64,000 nucleotides of DNA from assembly GCF_004346225.1 (NCBI RefSeq), contig NZ_SMAJ01000004.1:62001-126000 (forward strand). Reading direction: 5' to 3'. This stretch comes from Paralcaligenes ureilyticus. Its GTDB lineage: Bacteria; Pseudomonadota; Gammaproteobacteria; Burkholderiales; Burkholderiaceae_B. Of the stretch, positions 30,393-38,542 are shown in pieces (within the stretch, counting starts at the first letter, position 1; every line of letters begins with the position of its first letter). The translations under genes were made by a program, and so were the position numbers. The notes beneath the pieces were generated by a model. It did no database searches. It was given only the letters and a program-made list of their open reading frames with translations, and was not told the DNA's origin.

Positions 30393-31589
30393 CTATTGTT
30401 CTTGCGGCGTCGGGGATACGGCGTTCAAGGGAACGCTTCGGTTATCGACCTTTACCGGCGAGCCATTCTTGAGTTTCATCTGGCCGCTCGTGACGATCAC
30501 GTCGCCTTCCTTGACGCCGGAGACGATGGCCACTTGGTCACCACGGGTCGGGCCCGTTTGAATGAACGTTTGCTGTGCCGTGAGGACATCCTTGCCTTGG
30601 CCGTTCTTCTTATGCGCCACGATGAAAACGGTCGTTCCATAAGGGTTGTAGGTGACGGCGGTTTGTGGAACGGTGAGGTAGGGCTGCTTCGCCCCCGACT
30701 CGACGACGGCGCGGGCGAACATTCCGGGCATTAATCTTTGCTTGGGATTGTCGATGGTCGCTTCAATCGTGACGTTTCGCGTGGCCGGGTCGAACTTCGC
30801 ATCGATGGCACTCACTTTCCCGGTGAAGGTTTGCTTGGGCAGGCCGGCCGCGGTGACCGAGACGGCTTGGCCGGTGGCGATCGCCTCCAGCTGCGACTGG
30901 GGTACGTTGAAATCGATGTATATGGGATCGAACGTCTGCAACGTCGCGATTTTGTCGCCGGGATTGAGAAATTGACCGGGATTGACACTGGTAATCCCGA
31001 TCCGCCCGGCAAACGGTGCGCGGATCGTTTTCTTCGCGACCAAAGCCTGTTGTTGCTCCGCCGCCGCGCGTTTCGCTTTCAAGTCGGCGTCGTCAGCGTC
31101 GACTTGCGCCTGCGACACCGCGTTCACCTTAAGTTGAGCCTTGTCGCGCTTGAGAACCGTTGCGGCCAGGTTCGCGGTCGCCTCGAGCGAGTGCAACTGC
31201 GCAATGTCGGCATCCGCATTCAACTGGACGAGAAGGTCGCCGGCCGAGACATCCAGCCCCGGCTTGAACGCAATGGTGCGGACGATGCCGCCAACTTCTG
31301 TCGTCACATCGACCCCGCGAACCGCCTTCATCGATCCCACGGCAGAGACGCTCGGTTGCCAATCGGCAAACTGCGCGTTGATGGTCGTCACCACGGCGGG
31401 CGGCTGGGGAACCTTTGATTGTGCGATCAGTTTCGATATCTGGATGAACTTCACGCCACCGATGATCAGGACAATGATCACGACCATCCCGATCATGGCA
31501 ACCATCGGCCGAAGCAGTCGTCGTTTGTGCGTGCCGCCGGGTTCGGCCGGCTGGGTGGACGGGAACGAGGCGGTCTTAGTTTCGGCCAT
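30393..31589 (-). CDS. RND efflux periplasmic adaptor (membrane fusion protein)
   Basis: Links the inner-membrane pump to the outer-membrane channel. From ATG 31589 (MAETKTASF) it has 398 residues; ATG 31601 is an alternative. An N-terminal membrane anchor (about 30-48, MVAMIGMVVIIVLIIGGV) replaces the lipobox of AcrA-type adaptors. Next come the lipoyl half (GSMKAVRGVDVTTEVGGIV), a helical hairpin, then RAPFAGRIGITSVNPGQFLNPG and the beta-barrel region. It overlaps the OMF gene's end by 14 bases, indicating coupled translation. Confidence 0.94.
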   Translation of the reverse strand: MAETKTASFPSTQPAEPGGTHKRRLLRPMVAMIGMVVIIVLIIGGVKFIQISKLIAQSKVPQPPAVVTTINAQFADWQPSVSAVGSMKAVRGVDVTTEVGGIVRTIAFKPGLDVSAGDLLVQLNADADIAQLHSLEATANLAATVLKRDKAQLKVNAVSQAQVDADDADLKAKRAAAEQQQALVAKKTIRAPFAGRIGITSVNPGQFLNPGDKIATLQTFDPIYIDFNVPQSQLEAIATGQAVSVTAAGLPKQTFTGKVSAIDAKFDPATRNVTIEATIDNPKQRLMPGMFARAVVESGAKQPYLTVPQTAVTYNPYGTTVFIVAHKKNGQGKDVLTAQQTFIQTGPTRGDQVAIVSGVKEGDVIVTSGQMKLKNGSPVKVDNRSVPLNAVSPTPQEQ

Positions 31590-33141
31590 GAGTCTTCTCA
31601 CTAGTTCTATTGTTCAAATCGGTCGAACTGCCTGAAGTGGCGGGAGCCACATCGGTGCGATTCCACCATCCGCCGCCCAGTGCCTGGAACAGCGCAGTCG
31701 TATCGCTATAGCGGGCGGCCTGCGCCCGCACGCGCGTAAGCACGGCGTTTTGATAGGTTTGTTGCGCGGTAAGCAGATTGAGATAGCCAACCGCGCCGAG
31801 CCGGAACTGAGCCTGCGCGAGGTCCAGACTTTCGCGCGCGGCGCGTTCGGCCGCCACCTGCTGGGTGAGCGCGTCGGCATCGGCTTCCAGTGCCCGCAGC
31901 GCGTTGGACACATCCTGGAATGCAGTGACCACGGTGCCGCGATACCGTGCGGCCGATTCGTCATACGCCGCCACGGCTGCGCGCTTGCGATGTTCGAGTG
32001 CCCCGGCATCGAAGATCGACTGTGTGATCGACCCAACGAGACCCCAGACCCCTGTGCCTGACGTAAACAATTTGCTCACGCTCGACGCGCTGGAGCCTAG
32101 CGATGCGGTGAGGTTGAACTGCGGCAGTTGATTGGCCACGGCAACGCCAATATTGGCACTGGCCTGATGCAGTTGAGCCTCGGCGGAACGCACGTCTGGC
32201 CGCTGCCGCACGATGGCCGAGGGAAGGCTGACCGGCAGCTCCTCGGGCAGATGGAGGGACGCCAGATCGAAACTCTCGCCGCGATCCTGGTTGGGAAAGC
32301 GGCCGAGATAGGCCATCAGTTGGTTGCGGGTTTGCGCGAGCTGCTTTTGCAGGGCGGGCAGCGTGGCGCGCGTTTGTGCGAGCGCCGCCTCCTGAGCGAG
32401 TACGCCGGTGTTGGCGATCGCCCCAAGTTGCCGCTGAGACTTCAGAACAGTGAGCTGATCGTTCTGAAGCCCAATGATTTTTTCGGTTGCAGCCACCTGC
32501 TCGCGCACGGACGCCAAATTGATGGCCGTGTTGACGACATTCGAGCTTAGCGTCAGGTAAGTCGCCTCCAGTTGGTAGCGCTCGAACTCGGCCTGCGCGG
32601 AGGACGATTCAATCCGGCGGCGGGTGCCGCCGAAAACGTCCGGGGCGTAGGAAACATTCAACGATGCTGAGTGGACGGTCAGAATCTGGGAAAACGAGCT
32701 ATTGGAGCTGGCCGGGCCGGTCGAGCTCACCCCTGATATCTTCTCCCGGGTGCTGGACGCCGTGGCGCCGAGGGATGGAAACAGCGATGCCTGATCGGCG
32801 TAGACAAGTTCGTTGGCCTGGCGAAGCGCGGCCTGAGCGGCGGCAACATCCGGATTGGCCCGAAGCACCTCTTCGACCAGCGCGTTCAGCGTCGGTGAGC
32901 GAAAGAGCGTCCACCATTGCCCGGGAATATCCATCCCGGCGACAAGCCGCTGCGCGGCGCCTCCTGCCGCCACGTCAGCCGAAGCTGTCGTCGGCGCTAG
33001 CTTGTCCCGCGAGTAGCCGGCGTTTTGAGCCACATCGGGCCGAACGAAGTTGGGCCCCACGGCACAGCCGGCGAGCGCCGTGAGGCAAAGCAGACTGAGG
33101 GGAGCAAGAACCTGCGATAGCCGGGAGGAGGAGGCGCTCAT
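31576..33141 (-). CDS. Efflux outer-membrane lipoprotein, NodT/OprM family
   Basis: Outer-membrane channel of the tripartite pump. From ATG 33141 it has 521 residues. The signal peptide ends at lipobox LAGC with the lipidated cysteine near residue 26, followed by AVGPNFVRPDV, typical of the family. Two OEP repeats of helices follow (VEEVLRANPDVAAAQAALRQANE, LPSAIVRQRPDVRSAEAQLHQASANIGVA). The frame is open to 33486, but that extension lies within tetR. The start overlaps the tetR stop by 4 bases. Confidence 0.95.
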   Translation of the reverse strand: MSASSSRLSQVLAPLSLLCLTALAGCAVGPNFVRPDVAQNAGYSRDKLAPTTASADVAAGGAAQRLVAGMDIPGQWWTLFRSPTLNALVEEVLRANPDVAAAQAALRQANELVYADQASLFPSLGATASSTREKISGVSSTGPASSNSSFSQILTVHSASLNVSYAPDVFGGTRRRIESSSAQAEFERYQLEATYLTLSSNVVNTAINLASVREQVAATEKIIGLQNDQLTVLKSQRQLGAIANTGVLAQEAALAQTRATLPALQKQLAQTRNQLMAYLGRFPNQDRGESFDLASLHLPEELPVSLPSAIVRQRPDVRSAEAQLHQASANIGVAVANQLPQFNLTASLGSSASSVSKLFTSGTGVWGLVGSITQSIFDAGALEHRKRAAVAAYDESAARYRGTVVTAFQDVSNALRALEADADALTQQVAAERAARESLDLAQAQFRLGAVGYLNLLTAQQTYQNAVLTRVRAQAARYSDTTALFQALGGGWWNRTDVAPATSGSSTDLNNRTSEKTHGRN

Positions 33142-33827
33142 TTTCGCCCCCCGTTGAGTTCTTCCGGGCGAATCGCAGGCCCCGCCAAACCCCTCATCAA
33201 AAGTGCAACAGCGTGGCGCCGAATCTGCTCGCGGCCGAGGCTCATCGTGGTATTGTCCTCGTGCCAGACGCAAGAGGTCGTCGCCTGCGGCAACATCACT
33301 TGGGCCAGCATCGAGGTGAACAACAGAGTGGGTTCGATCTCCGGATTGACCTCGCCGCGGGACTGCGCCTCGACGATTTTCTGGCGGAAGGCATTGCTGC
33401 GGTCGCGTGGGATACGGCGAAGCAGGCGTTCGCGCAGCAGGCCGCCGACCTGGACGATCTCTCGCAGCCAGAGCGACGGTACCCAAGGTGCGACGTCCGT
33501 AACCTCGAACATCCGCGTCAACAGCCCTCGGATCAGTTCGATAGCGCTTTCGTGCTCGATGTCGGCAGGTTCCCAGATCGCCTGTATCAGTGGCCCGAGA
33601 CGTTCCTCGACCACGGCATCGTAGAGCTTCTCGCGCGTCTCGAACCAGTAATGCACCATCGCCGAGGTCACTTTCCCCTCCTTCGCGATCTGCGCAATGG
33701 TCGTGTTGGCGATGCCGCGATCCGAGAACAGCAGGATTGCGGTGTCCAGCAGGCGCTCACGTCCAGGCGTGTCGTCTTTATGCAATCGCCGACCGCCAGG
33801 CGTCGGTTGTTCGGGCTTCTGTTCCAT
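33138..33827 (-). CDS. TetR/AcrR family transcriptional regulator
   Basis: 229 residues. The N-terminal TetR helix-turn-helix is at about 23-70 (RERLLDTAILLFSDRGIANTTIAQIAKEGKVTSAMVHYWFETREKLYDAV). A ligand-binding helical domain follows. It is the first gene of the efflux operon and overlaps the outer-membrane gene's ATG by 4 bases, so repressor and pump are co-expressed. The palindrome TAACTAATTAGTTA about 15 bases upstream of its start is the likely operator, giving autoregulation of the whole unit. Confidence 0.93.
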   Translation of the reverse strand: MEQKPEQPTPGGRRLHKDDTPGRERLLDTAILLFSDRGIANTTIAQIAKEGKVTSAMVHYWFETREKLYDAVVEERLGPLIQAIWEPADIEHESAIELIRGLLTRMFEVTDVAPWVPSLWLREIVQVGGLLRERLLRRIPRDRSNAFRQKIVEAQSRGEVNPEIEPTLLFTSMLAQVMLPQATTSCVWHEDNTTMSLGREQIRRHAVALLMRGLAGPAIRPEELNGGRK

Positions 33828-33836
33828 ATCGATTCT

Positions 33837-33857
33837 CTAATTAACTAATTAGTTAGG
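33837..33857. promoter_or_regulatory. Candidate TetR operator of the efflux operon
   Basis: A 14-base perfect palindrome TAACTAATTAGTTA at 33842-33855 lies within an AT-rich run, directly before the tetR start. Size and position fit a TetR-family operator. Confidence 0.6.
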
Positions 33858-33946
33858 TATTGGCTCTAAAAAAATGGGCTAAACCTTCTCACTTCGCGGC
33901 GGCACGCATCGACCTGAGGTCTGAGGGTGCCAGGTGTTACCGTTTT

Positions 33947-33970
33947 GTAGCGGCAACCCTTGTGGCTGCC
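33947..33970. repeat. Single REP-like unit
   Basis: GTAG followed by GGCAACC-CTTGT-GGCTGCC, with one mismatched stem pair. It lies in the 525-base gene-free stretch 33828-34352, which also holds the two operator-like sites, a terminator hairpin and a REP pair. No gene is supported there. Confidence 0.75.
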
Positions 33971-34074
33971 ATGCCTGGACCATACAGGTAGCTCTCGCAG
34001 CTTGCGACGGCAACGCCCTACGGAACCAAATGCCGCCAGCCGAATTTTGAGTACCTGTGATTGAGCGTGGTATG

Positions 34075-34094
34075 TTAATTGATTAGTTAGTTAG
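34075..34094. promoter_or_regulatory. Second copy of the AT-rich operator-like sequence
   Basis: TTAATTGATTAGTTAGTTAG shares the ATTAGTTAG core of the site before tetR, about 235 bases away. It has no gene start nearby, so it may be an auxiliary repressor site or a leftover of a rearrangement. Confidence 0.35.
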
Positions 34095-34193
34095 CTGCAA
34101 GCCGACGAATCCTGGCAGAGCTGGAAGCCGATGAATTGTCCGATTCTTGGAGGATATCGTGATGCAAGCGAACGGTGGGAGGCAGCATGAAAT

Positions 34194-34229
34194 AAAAAAA
34201 GGCCGCTTCGAAAATGTAGTGGCCTTTTT
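34194..34229. terminator. Bidirectional intrinsic terminator
   Basis: AAAAAGGCC and GGCCTTTTT pair around a 16-base loop, with T runs on both strands. It lies downstream of the cytochrome c gene on the minus strand. Confidence 0.6.
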
Positions 34230-34239
34230 GTGCGCGGAT

Positions 34240-34306
34240 GGCAGCCACAAGGGCTGCCGCTACACACATATCCGTGAATCATGTAGCGGCACCCCTTGTG
34301 GGTGCC
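34240..34306. repeat. REP-like inverted pair after the cytochrome c gene
   Basis: The unit at 34240-34263 (stem GGCAGCC/GGCTGCC, ending CTAC) faces the unit at 34283-34306 (GTAG, stem GGCACCC/GGGTGCC). The two arms of the pair carry different stem types. Confidence 0.85.
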
Positions 34307-34352
34307 ACATTTTTGCGACAAACGTATTCGGGCGGTCTCGCAGTGGAAGGAA

Positions 34353-35270
34353 TTACTTGGCGGCGTGCACCATGTATTCCACTGCGGCGTGCATTTCGGC
34401 GTCGGTGGCTTGCGAGCCGCCGCGAGGAGGCATGGCGCCGACGCCGTGTATGGCGTTTTTAACCATGGTTTCGATGCCGGTTGCAATAAACGGCGCCCAG
34501 GCGGCTTTGTCGCCGTATTTGGGAGAGCCGGCAGCACCAACCGCGTGGCAGGCAAAGCACACGGCTTTATAGAGTTTTTCGCCGGCCGGGTCGATGGCCG
34601 CTTCGGCGGCTGGCGCGGCAGCTTTCGCGACCGGTTGGGCCGCTGGGGCCGGCGCTGCGGCGGGGGCAGGCGCGGCAGCAACAGGGGCCGCCGCCGCTAC
34701 AGCGGTTGCCGCCTCGGGTTTGGCTGCCGATTGCTTGGCTTCGGGGGCGGGTGCGGCGGGTTCTTTGAACGAGGCGCCCGATTTGTTGGCCATATAGGCG
34801 ACGGCGCGAGCAACTTCGTAGTCGCTAAGCGAGGGGTTGCCGCCTTTGGGAGGCATGGCACCAACACCATGCAAGGCATTCTTGATCATTTCGTCGTAGC
34901 CCGTTTTGATGAACGGCGCCCACTCGGCGCTATTGCCAATCTTGGGAGCACCCGCCACGCCGGCCGTGTGGCAGGCGGTACAGGTCGATTCGAAAACTTG
35001 CTGTCCCGTTTTGTACACCTTGGGTGCATTGGCATCGACCAGGTCGAAGCTTGCAACAGGCTTGATGCGTTCGGCGATCGCTTGGGGCGTAAGCGCATTG
35101 GAGCCGGCGCCAACGCGGTCGCCCACGTTCACCAGGTTGGCCAGCATGATAATGGTGAAAATGGGGATCAGGAACGCCAGGACAATCGTGACAATAAGCT
35201 GTTTGGGGGTTTTAATAAGGCCAGCGTGTTCTTCGATGTGTTCTGAATTGTTTTCTTCTGTGTGGTCCAT
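34353..35270 (-). CDS. Membrane-anchored diheme cytochrome c (c5-like)
   Basis: 305 residues. A single membrane helix at about 25-46 follows a short acidic N-terminus and leaves the rest in the periplasm. Two c-type heme sites are CTACH at 97-101 and CFACH at 238-242. Each domain ends with GVGAMPP(K/R)GG, which gives the distal methionine. The two domains are clear copies of each other (WAPFI.TG, HGVGAMPP) joined by an Ala/Pro-rich linker of about 60 residues. It probably carries electrons to a terminal oxidase, but no oxidase gene is near. It is followed by REP-like units and a terminator. Confidence 0.93.
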   Translation of the reverse strand: MDHTEENNSEHIEEHAGLIKTPKQLIVTIVLAFLIPIFTIIMLANLVNVGDRVGAGSNALTPQAIAERIKPVASFDLVDANAPKVYKTGQQVFESTCTACHTAGVAGAPKIGNSAEWAPFIKTGYDEMIKNALHGVGAMPPKGGNPSLSDYEVARAVAYMANKSGASFKEPAAPAPEAKQSAAKPEAATAVAAAAPVAAAPAPAAAPAPAAQPVAKAAAPAAEAAIDPAGEKLYKAVCFACHAVGAAGSPKYGDKAAWAPFIATGIETMVKNAIHGVGAMPPRGGSQATDAEMHAAVEYMVHAAK

Positions 35271-35496
35271 GATCGAATCCTGCGTGTTCCGTGATTCAGC
35301 GCCTTGGCGCCTGAGATTGTGCGACGATTATTCTGGTTGGCGCGCGAAGACACCCCTCGTGTTTACGCGTTCGGCAACCATCCAAGTCCATGATTATAGC
35401 GAGAGTGCCGCCCAAGCGCAGAAATGGCCGTTGCCGTTTCGGTTATGGCCTTGGGGCAGGAACGGGGCAAGGAAAAATAAATCGCGGTAAACACGC

Positions 35497-35502
35497 TACA
35501 AT
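35497..35502 (+). promoter_or_regulatory. Possible -10 element of tRNA-Arg
   Basis: TACAAT ends 10 bases before the tRNA and is followed by a GC-rich GGCGGCCC discriminator, as in stable-RNA promoters. No good -35 is seen. Confidence 0.35.
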
Positions 35503-35512
35503 GGCGGCCCTT

Positions 35513-35587
35513 GCGCCCGTAGTTCAATGGATAGAATGAGAGTTTCCGAAACTCTTGATACAGGTTCGATTCCTGTCGGGCGCACCA
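35513..35587 (+). tRNA. tRNA-Arg (anticodon CCG)
   Basis: A full cloverleaf can be drawn. The acceptor arms are GCGCCCG and CGGGCGC, and the D arm follows GTTC. The anticodon stem AGAGT/ACTCT holds loop TTCCGAA, giving anticodon CCG. The T arm AGG-TTCGATT-CCT is standard. The discriminator A is followed by an encoded CCA. It reads the CGG arginine codon. The GNAT gene on the other strand ends 4 bases after the CCA. Confidence 0.95.
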
Positions 35588-35591
35588 CCGA

Positions 35592-36494
35592 TCACATAAA
35601 GCCCGGATTGCGCGGCAGATATTGCGTCCAGGCACCATAGCCGGGCGACGCCATCAGCAGCATCGGAACCGTGATGCGCATGCCGCAATTGACTGCAACG
35701 CGGAGTGCACTGTCGCATGTGCCTGGCACGAACGCCGATACTTTCTCTGAGGACTTATCGGCCGCCATTTTCAACGCCGTTGTGAAGGCGCTCCCGAGGA
35801 TGTCGGCCCGCGTGACTGCAAGCGGCCCGATATGCCCGTTGGGGCCAATATAAGCGTAGCCGACGCACTCGTTGCCGGCGCAGAGCATGACACCTGTAGT
35901 TCCCGGGTCATTGAGCAGGTAGCGGTGATGCTTCTCGCGCGCGACGCCTACAGCGCGAACGTCGATCTCGGCGAGTTTTTCCATGTGCTCGGCTGTGTCG
36001 TCGATCGCGATGCCACGCAGTGGAGGTTCCGGCAAACCGGTCTTCACCTGTTCGCGCGCGGCGCCGAAAAAATAAACCGGCATCCTGGGAAAGAGGCCGT
36101 GCCGGATGTAGAGGCCCTGCGAGACACGGTTGAAGGCAAAAGTAATCAACGCCTTATGATCCGCTCTTGATTTCTGGGCATGCTCCAAGGCCAATTTCAA
36201 TAGCTCGTTCCCGATGCCACGACCCTGTTGGGAGGGATCGACGAATAACTGGGCGAGAAACCAGACATTTCCGCACACCCAACTCCAGGCAAAACCGAGA
36301 ATGTCGCCGCCGTCCTCCGCGATCCATAGGCCGCCGGGGTCGTCCTTGAGCGAGAACAGCTGAAAGTTGGGAGGGCTCGGAGTCGCCATCGAGCCAAAGC
36401 CATGGCGTTCGGTAAGGTCGTTGATGCTGGCAACAACCAGCGCCTCGGCTGTTGCCAAATCTTGCGCTTGAGCGGGCCTGTAGACGAGTGACAT
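35592..36494 (-). CDS. Tandem GNAT N-acetyltransferase
   Basis: From ATG 36494 (MSLVYRPAQAQDLATAEALV), preceded by GGAG, it has 300 residues; the open frame before it is not used. The first GNAT domain (about 1-150) has the acetyl-CoA motif LFVDPSQQGRGIGNELLKLALEHA. A second, weaker GNAT-like half follows (VGYAYIGPNGHIGPLAVTRADILGSAFTTALKMA). The second half has lost most of the Q/RxxGxG/A motif. The substrate is unknown. It is convergent with tRNA-Arg, only 4 bases apart. Confidence 0.85.
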   Translation of the reverse strand: MSLVYRPAQAQDLATAEALVVASINDLTERHGFGSMATPSPPNFQLFSLKDDPGGLWIAEDGGDILGFAWSWVCGNVWFLAQLFVDPSQQGRGIGNELLKLALEHAQKSRADHKALITFAFNRVSQGLYIRHGLFPRMPVYFFGAAREQVKTGLPEPPLRGIAIDDTAEHMEKLAEIDVRAVGVAREKHHRYLLNDPGTTGVMLCAGNECVGYAYIGPNGHIGPLAVTRADILGSAFTTALKMAADKSSEKVSAFVPGTCDSALRVAVNCGMRITVPMLLMASPGYGAWTQYLPRNPGFM

Positions 36495-36656
36495 TGGGCA
36501 ACTCCGGCAGAGGAACCTTTTAGACAAGTTTTGGCGTCTTTTGGCGTCGAGCCGTCCGTCGTCCCTCAAGCGTCAGGCCGCGATGTCAATAATATTATGG
36601 CACTTTATCTCCGGCTGAAAAACTTCATGGCGAGGTTCGCCTTTGGTCACATCCGG

Positions 36657-36682
36657 GCCCTGCTTTTCGGGTCAAGCAGGGC
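36657..36682. other. Strong hairpin downstream of fic
   Basis: GCCCTGCTT and AAGCAGGGC pair perfectly (9 base pairs) around an 8-base loop, about 75 bases after the fic stop. There is no T run on either strand. The gap 36495-36755 shows no gene. Confidence 0.5.
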
Positions 36683-36755
36683 TGACGCTCGCCACACGGT
36701 CCAGTTCCCTGAAGGCACCTTGTGCCTGCACTCTTGCGTGCGTTCATCGATTTCG

Positions 36756-38276
36756 TCAAGGGTACGCTTCTGGAGCAAACGCGTCTTTGATCAGTCGAGT
36801 GGCCAGTTGGATATCCTGTTGCGGGATGCCTGCCAGTCGTTGATCCTTGACCCGATTCTTCAATAAGGAAAAATCGCCGTCGACCACCCACTTGATCAAC
36901 AGATTGATGGCGCGATCGGGCCAATCGAACTCCGTGTTGATGGCCTGAAAGGCGTCATCGTAGTGTCGCAAGTATAGTGACTCGCCAATGAGGCTTTTGT
37001 TCAGCGCATATTCGGCGCATTCGACCATGAATCGGCTTTGCTCGGTGGCGTCCCAAGAGGCATAGCTGGCTTGATGACCGCGATATTGCATCTGGAATTC
37101 GCCATCGCCCATTACATGAACATCCCACAGCGCACGCATTGGTGTGCTGAACCGCTCCAGTGTCGCCAGATAGCGCGCCTCGTGGCTGACCATGGCCACG
37201 GACAAGGGCAATATGGCGGCCGTATTGATCCCGGTATGCCGGGTCAGGGCGGGAATGAGGGTATGTTGAGCCAGTAGACGAGATACGCGTCCATTGCCGT
37301 CCATGAACGGGTGCAGGTATACAAAGCCGAACGATGCAAGGGCCGCTTGGTGGAAGATCGGCAGGTTGCTATCGGCAAATGCGTTAACCATGGCCATGAA
37401 GCCGCCCATTAGCGAGCGCAGGTCGGCGACAGGGGGTGGGACATACCGTACCGCAAGTGCTCCGCGGCCGGCGCGCTGCAACCAATTCTGTTCGGTGCGG
37501 AAATGAAACTCCTGGTTCAGGGGACTGGTGACGACCGTCTGCTGCAACTCGGTCAGATAGGTCTCGGTCAATGGTTGTTGTTCGCGCATGGCCTGCAAGG
37601 CCTGGACAAATCCTTCGGCTTTGGCTGGCTGGGCGACTTCACGCTCGATTTGAAACGAGCTTTGCGTCTCCGCCAGATAGGCCCAGTTCAGTACGCGGTT
37701 CAGCTGGGGCAGGTCTGGCTCGTGCTGCACCCAACTCGTGAGCGCTGCCAGGACCGCATGTGTGCGCGCCTCCAATGTCGTGTCACGGCGCACGACGGGG
37801 CAATAGTCGATGGGTCCCAGTCCGTTGAAATTAAGCCGCCAGCGCCGATTTTTTTCCCAAAGCCGTCCAGTGTAGTAGCGTCCGACGTCGAACACGTCCA
37901 TGTAGCGCCCTCTATCCAGATCAGAAACCGGTAACGCGCTCTGAGTGGTGTGTTCCCAGAAGTACCCCAATTGGCGCAAGAATTGGCTAGTGGGCTTGGC
38001 CCGGATCTCGTGCGCGAGCCGTTCGGCATTCAGGTCGGCCAATGCTGCCAGTAGCAGGGGTAGGTTCATGGTTTCGTGACGCAGTGCAAATACCAGATGG
38101 CCGATGAGGTCATCTGGTGCGGGCGCGCTGCTATACGGTACCTGGATGCGTTCCGGCAGGTATTGGATGGCCTTGACCGGGCCAATGTAAGCAGGTTGTC
38201 CCAGCGCGGGCATCGGCCATGAGTTCAGTGTGGCCAAGCGGGCATAGCCAACAGGCGCAGAAGTCGTAACACTCAT
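36756..38276 (-). CDS. Fic domain protein
   Basis: Probable AMP-transferase (or related nucleotide transfer), 506 residues. The Fic motif HPFMDGNGRVSR is at about 322-333, with the catalytic His, the phosphate-binding Asp/Asn and both Arg present. An upstream SSFQIER at 206-212 sits where class II Fic proteins have the inhibitory S/TxxxE(G/N) helix; the glutamate is kept but the next residue is Arg. The C-terminal part is helical and may contain a DNA-binding winged helix. No small antitoxin gene is adjacent. Upstream DNA holds six repeated operator-like sites, which suggests the protein or a partner controls its own gene. Confidence 0.88.
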   Translation of the reverse strand: MSVTTSAPVGYARLATLNSWPMPALGQPAYIGPVKAIQYLPERIQVPYSSAPAPDDLIGHLVFALRHETMNLPLLLAALADLNAERLAHEIRAKPTSQFLRQLGYFWEHTTQSALPVSDLDRGRYMDVFDVGRYYTGRLWEKNRRWRLNFNGLGPIDYCPVVRRDTTLEARTHAVLAALTSWVQHEPDLPQLNRVLNWAYLAETQSSFQIEREVAQPAKAEGFVQALQAMREQQPLTETYLTELQQTVVTSPLNQEFHFRTEQNWLQRAGRGALAVRYVPPPVADLRSLMGGFMAMVNAFADSNLPIFHQAALASFGFVYLHPFMDGNGRVSRLLAQHTLIPALTRHTGINTAAILPLSVAMVSHEARYLATLERFSTPMRALWDVHVMGDGEFQMQYRGHQASYASWDATEQSRFMVECAEYALNKSLIGESLYLRHYDDAFQAINTEFDWPDRAINLLIKWVVDGDFSLLKNRVKDQRLAGIPQQDIQLATRLIKDAFAPEAYP

Positions 38277-38290
38277 TGGGTGGCCTTTTT

Positions 38291-38492
38291 TACCGGAAAA
38301 TTGTTATCCGATACGGAATTTTGTTATTTTACCTATATTTATCCGGGAAATTGTTTTTTTCTGGTAATTTAAACATCTTTGCTCGTCCATGAGAAGCAAA
38401 GGCGCGCAGACGGTCCCCTCGTTCCGGAAAATTGTTATTCCGTTCGAATTATTGTTATTTGGGCATTATTGTGCGGAAAATAATTATCTCGG
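38291..38492. promoter_or_regulatory. Duplicated three-site operator-like array before fic
   Basis: Six copies of a motif like CGGAAAATTGTTATCCG start at about 38294, 38314, 38344, 38425, 38445 and 38474. The first three and the last three have the same internal spacing (20 then 30 or 29 bases), so a block of about 70 bases is duplicated. All offsets, including the 81 bases between blocks, are near multiples of the DNA turn. The array spans about -15 to -215 relative to the fic start. Confidence 0.7.
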
Positions 38493-38542
38493 CTGTGTGA
38501 TGTACGCGGGCTGCCTACCGCGCTGGGGGGCATGGCCTCCCG

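Noticed and set aside
33142-33486. N-terminal extension of the outer-membrane efflux gene
   Set aside because: The extension overlaps tetR in another frame; the lipoprotein signal begins at ATG 33141.
34147-34572. Open frames in the tetR-cytochrome gap
   Set aside because: They run through the terminator hairpin, the REP pair and the antisense of the cytochrome gene, and have no ribosome site or family match.
34596-34797. Ala/Gly-rich 67-residue + strand frame
   Set aside because: It is antisense to the Ala/Pro linker of the cytochrome c, which gives low-complexity translations in all frames.
35513-35587. tRNA-Arg as an attachment site of an integrated island
   Set aside because: No integrase gene and no second copy of the tRNA 3' end was noticed in the window.
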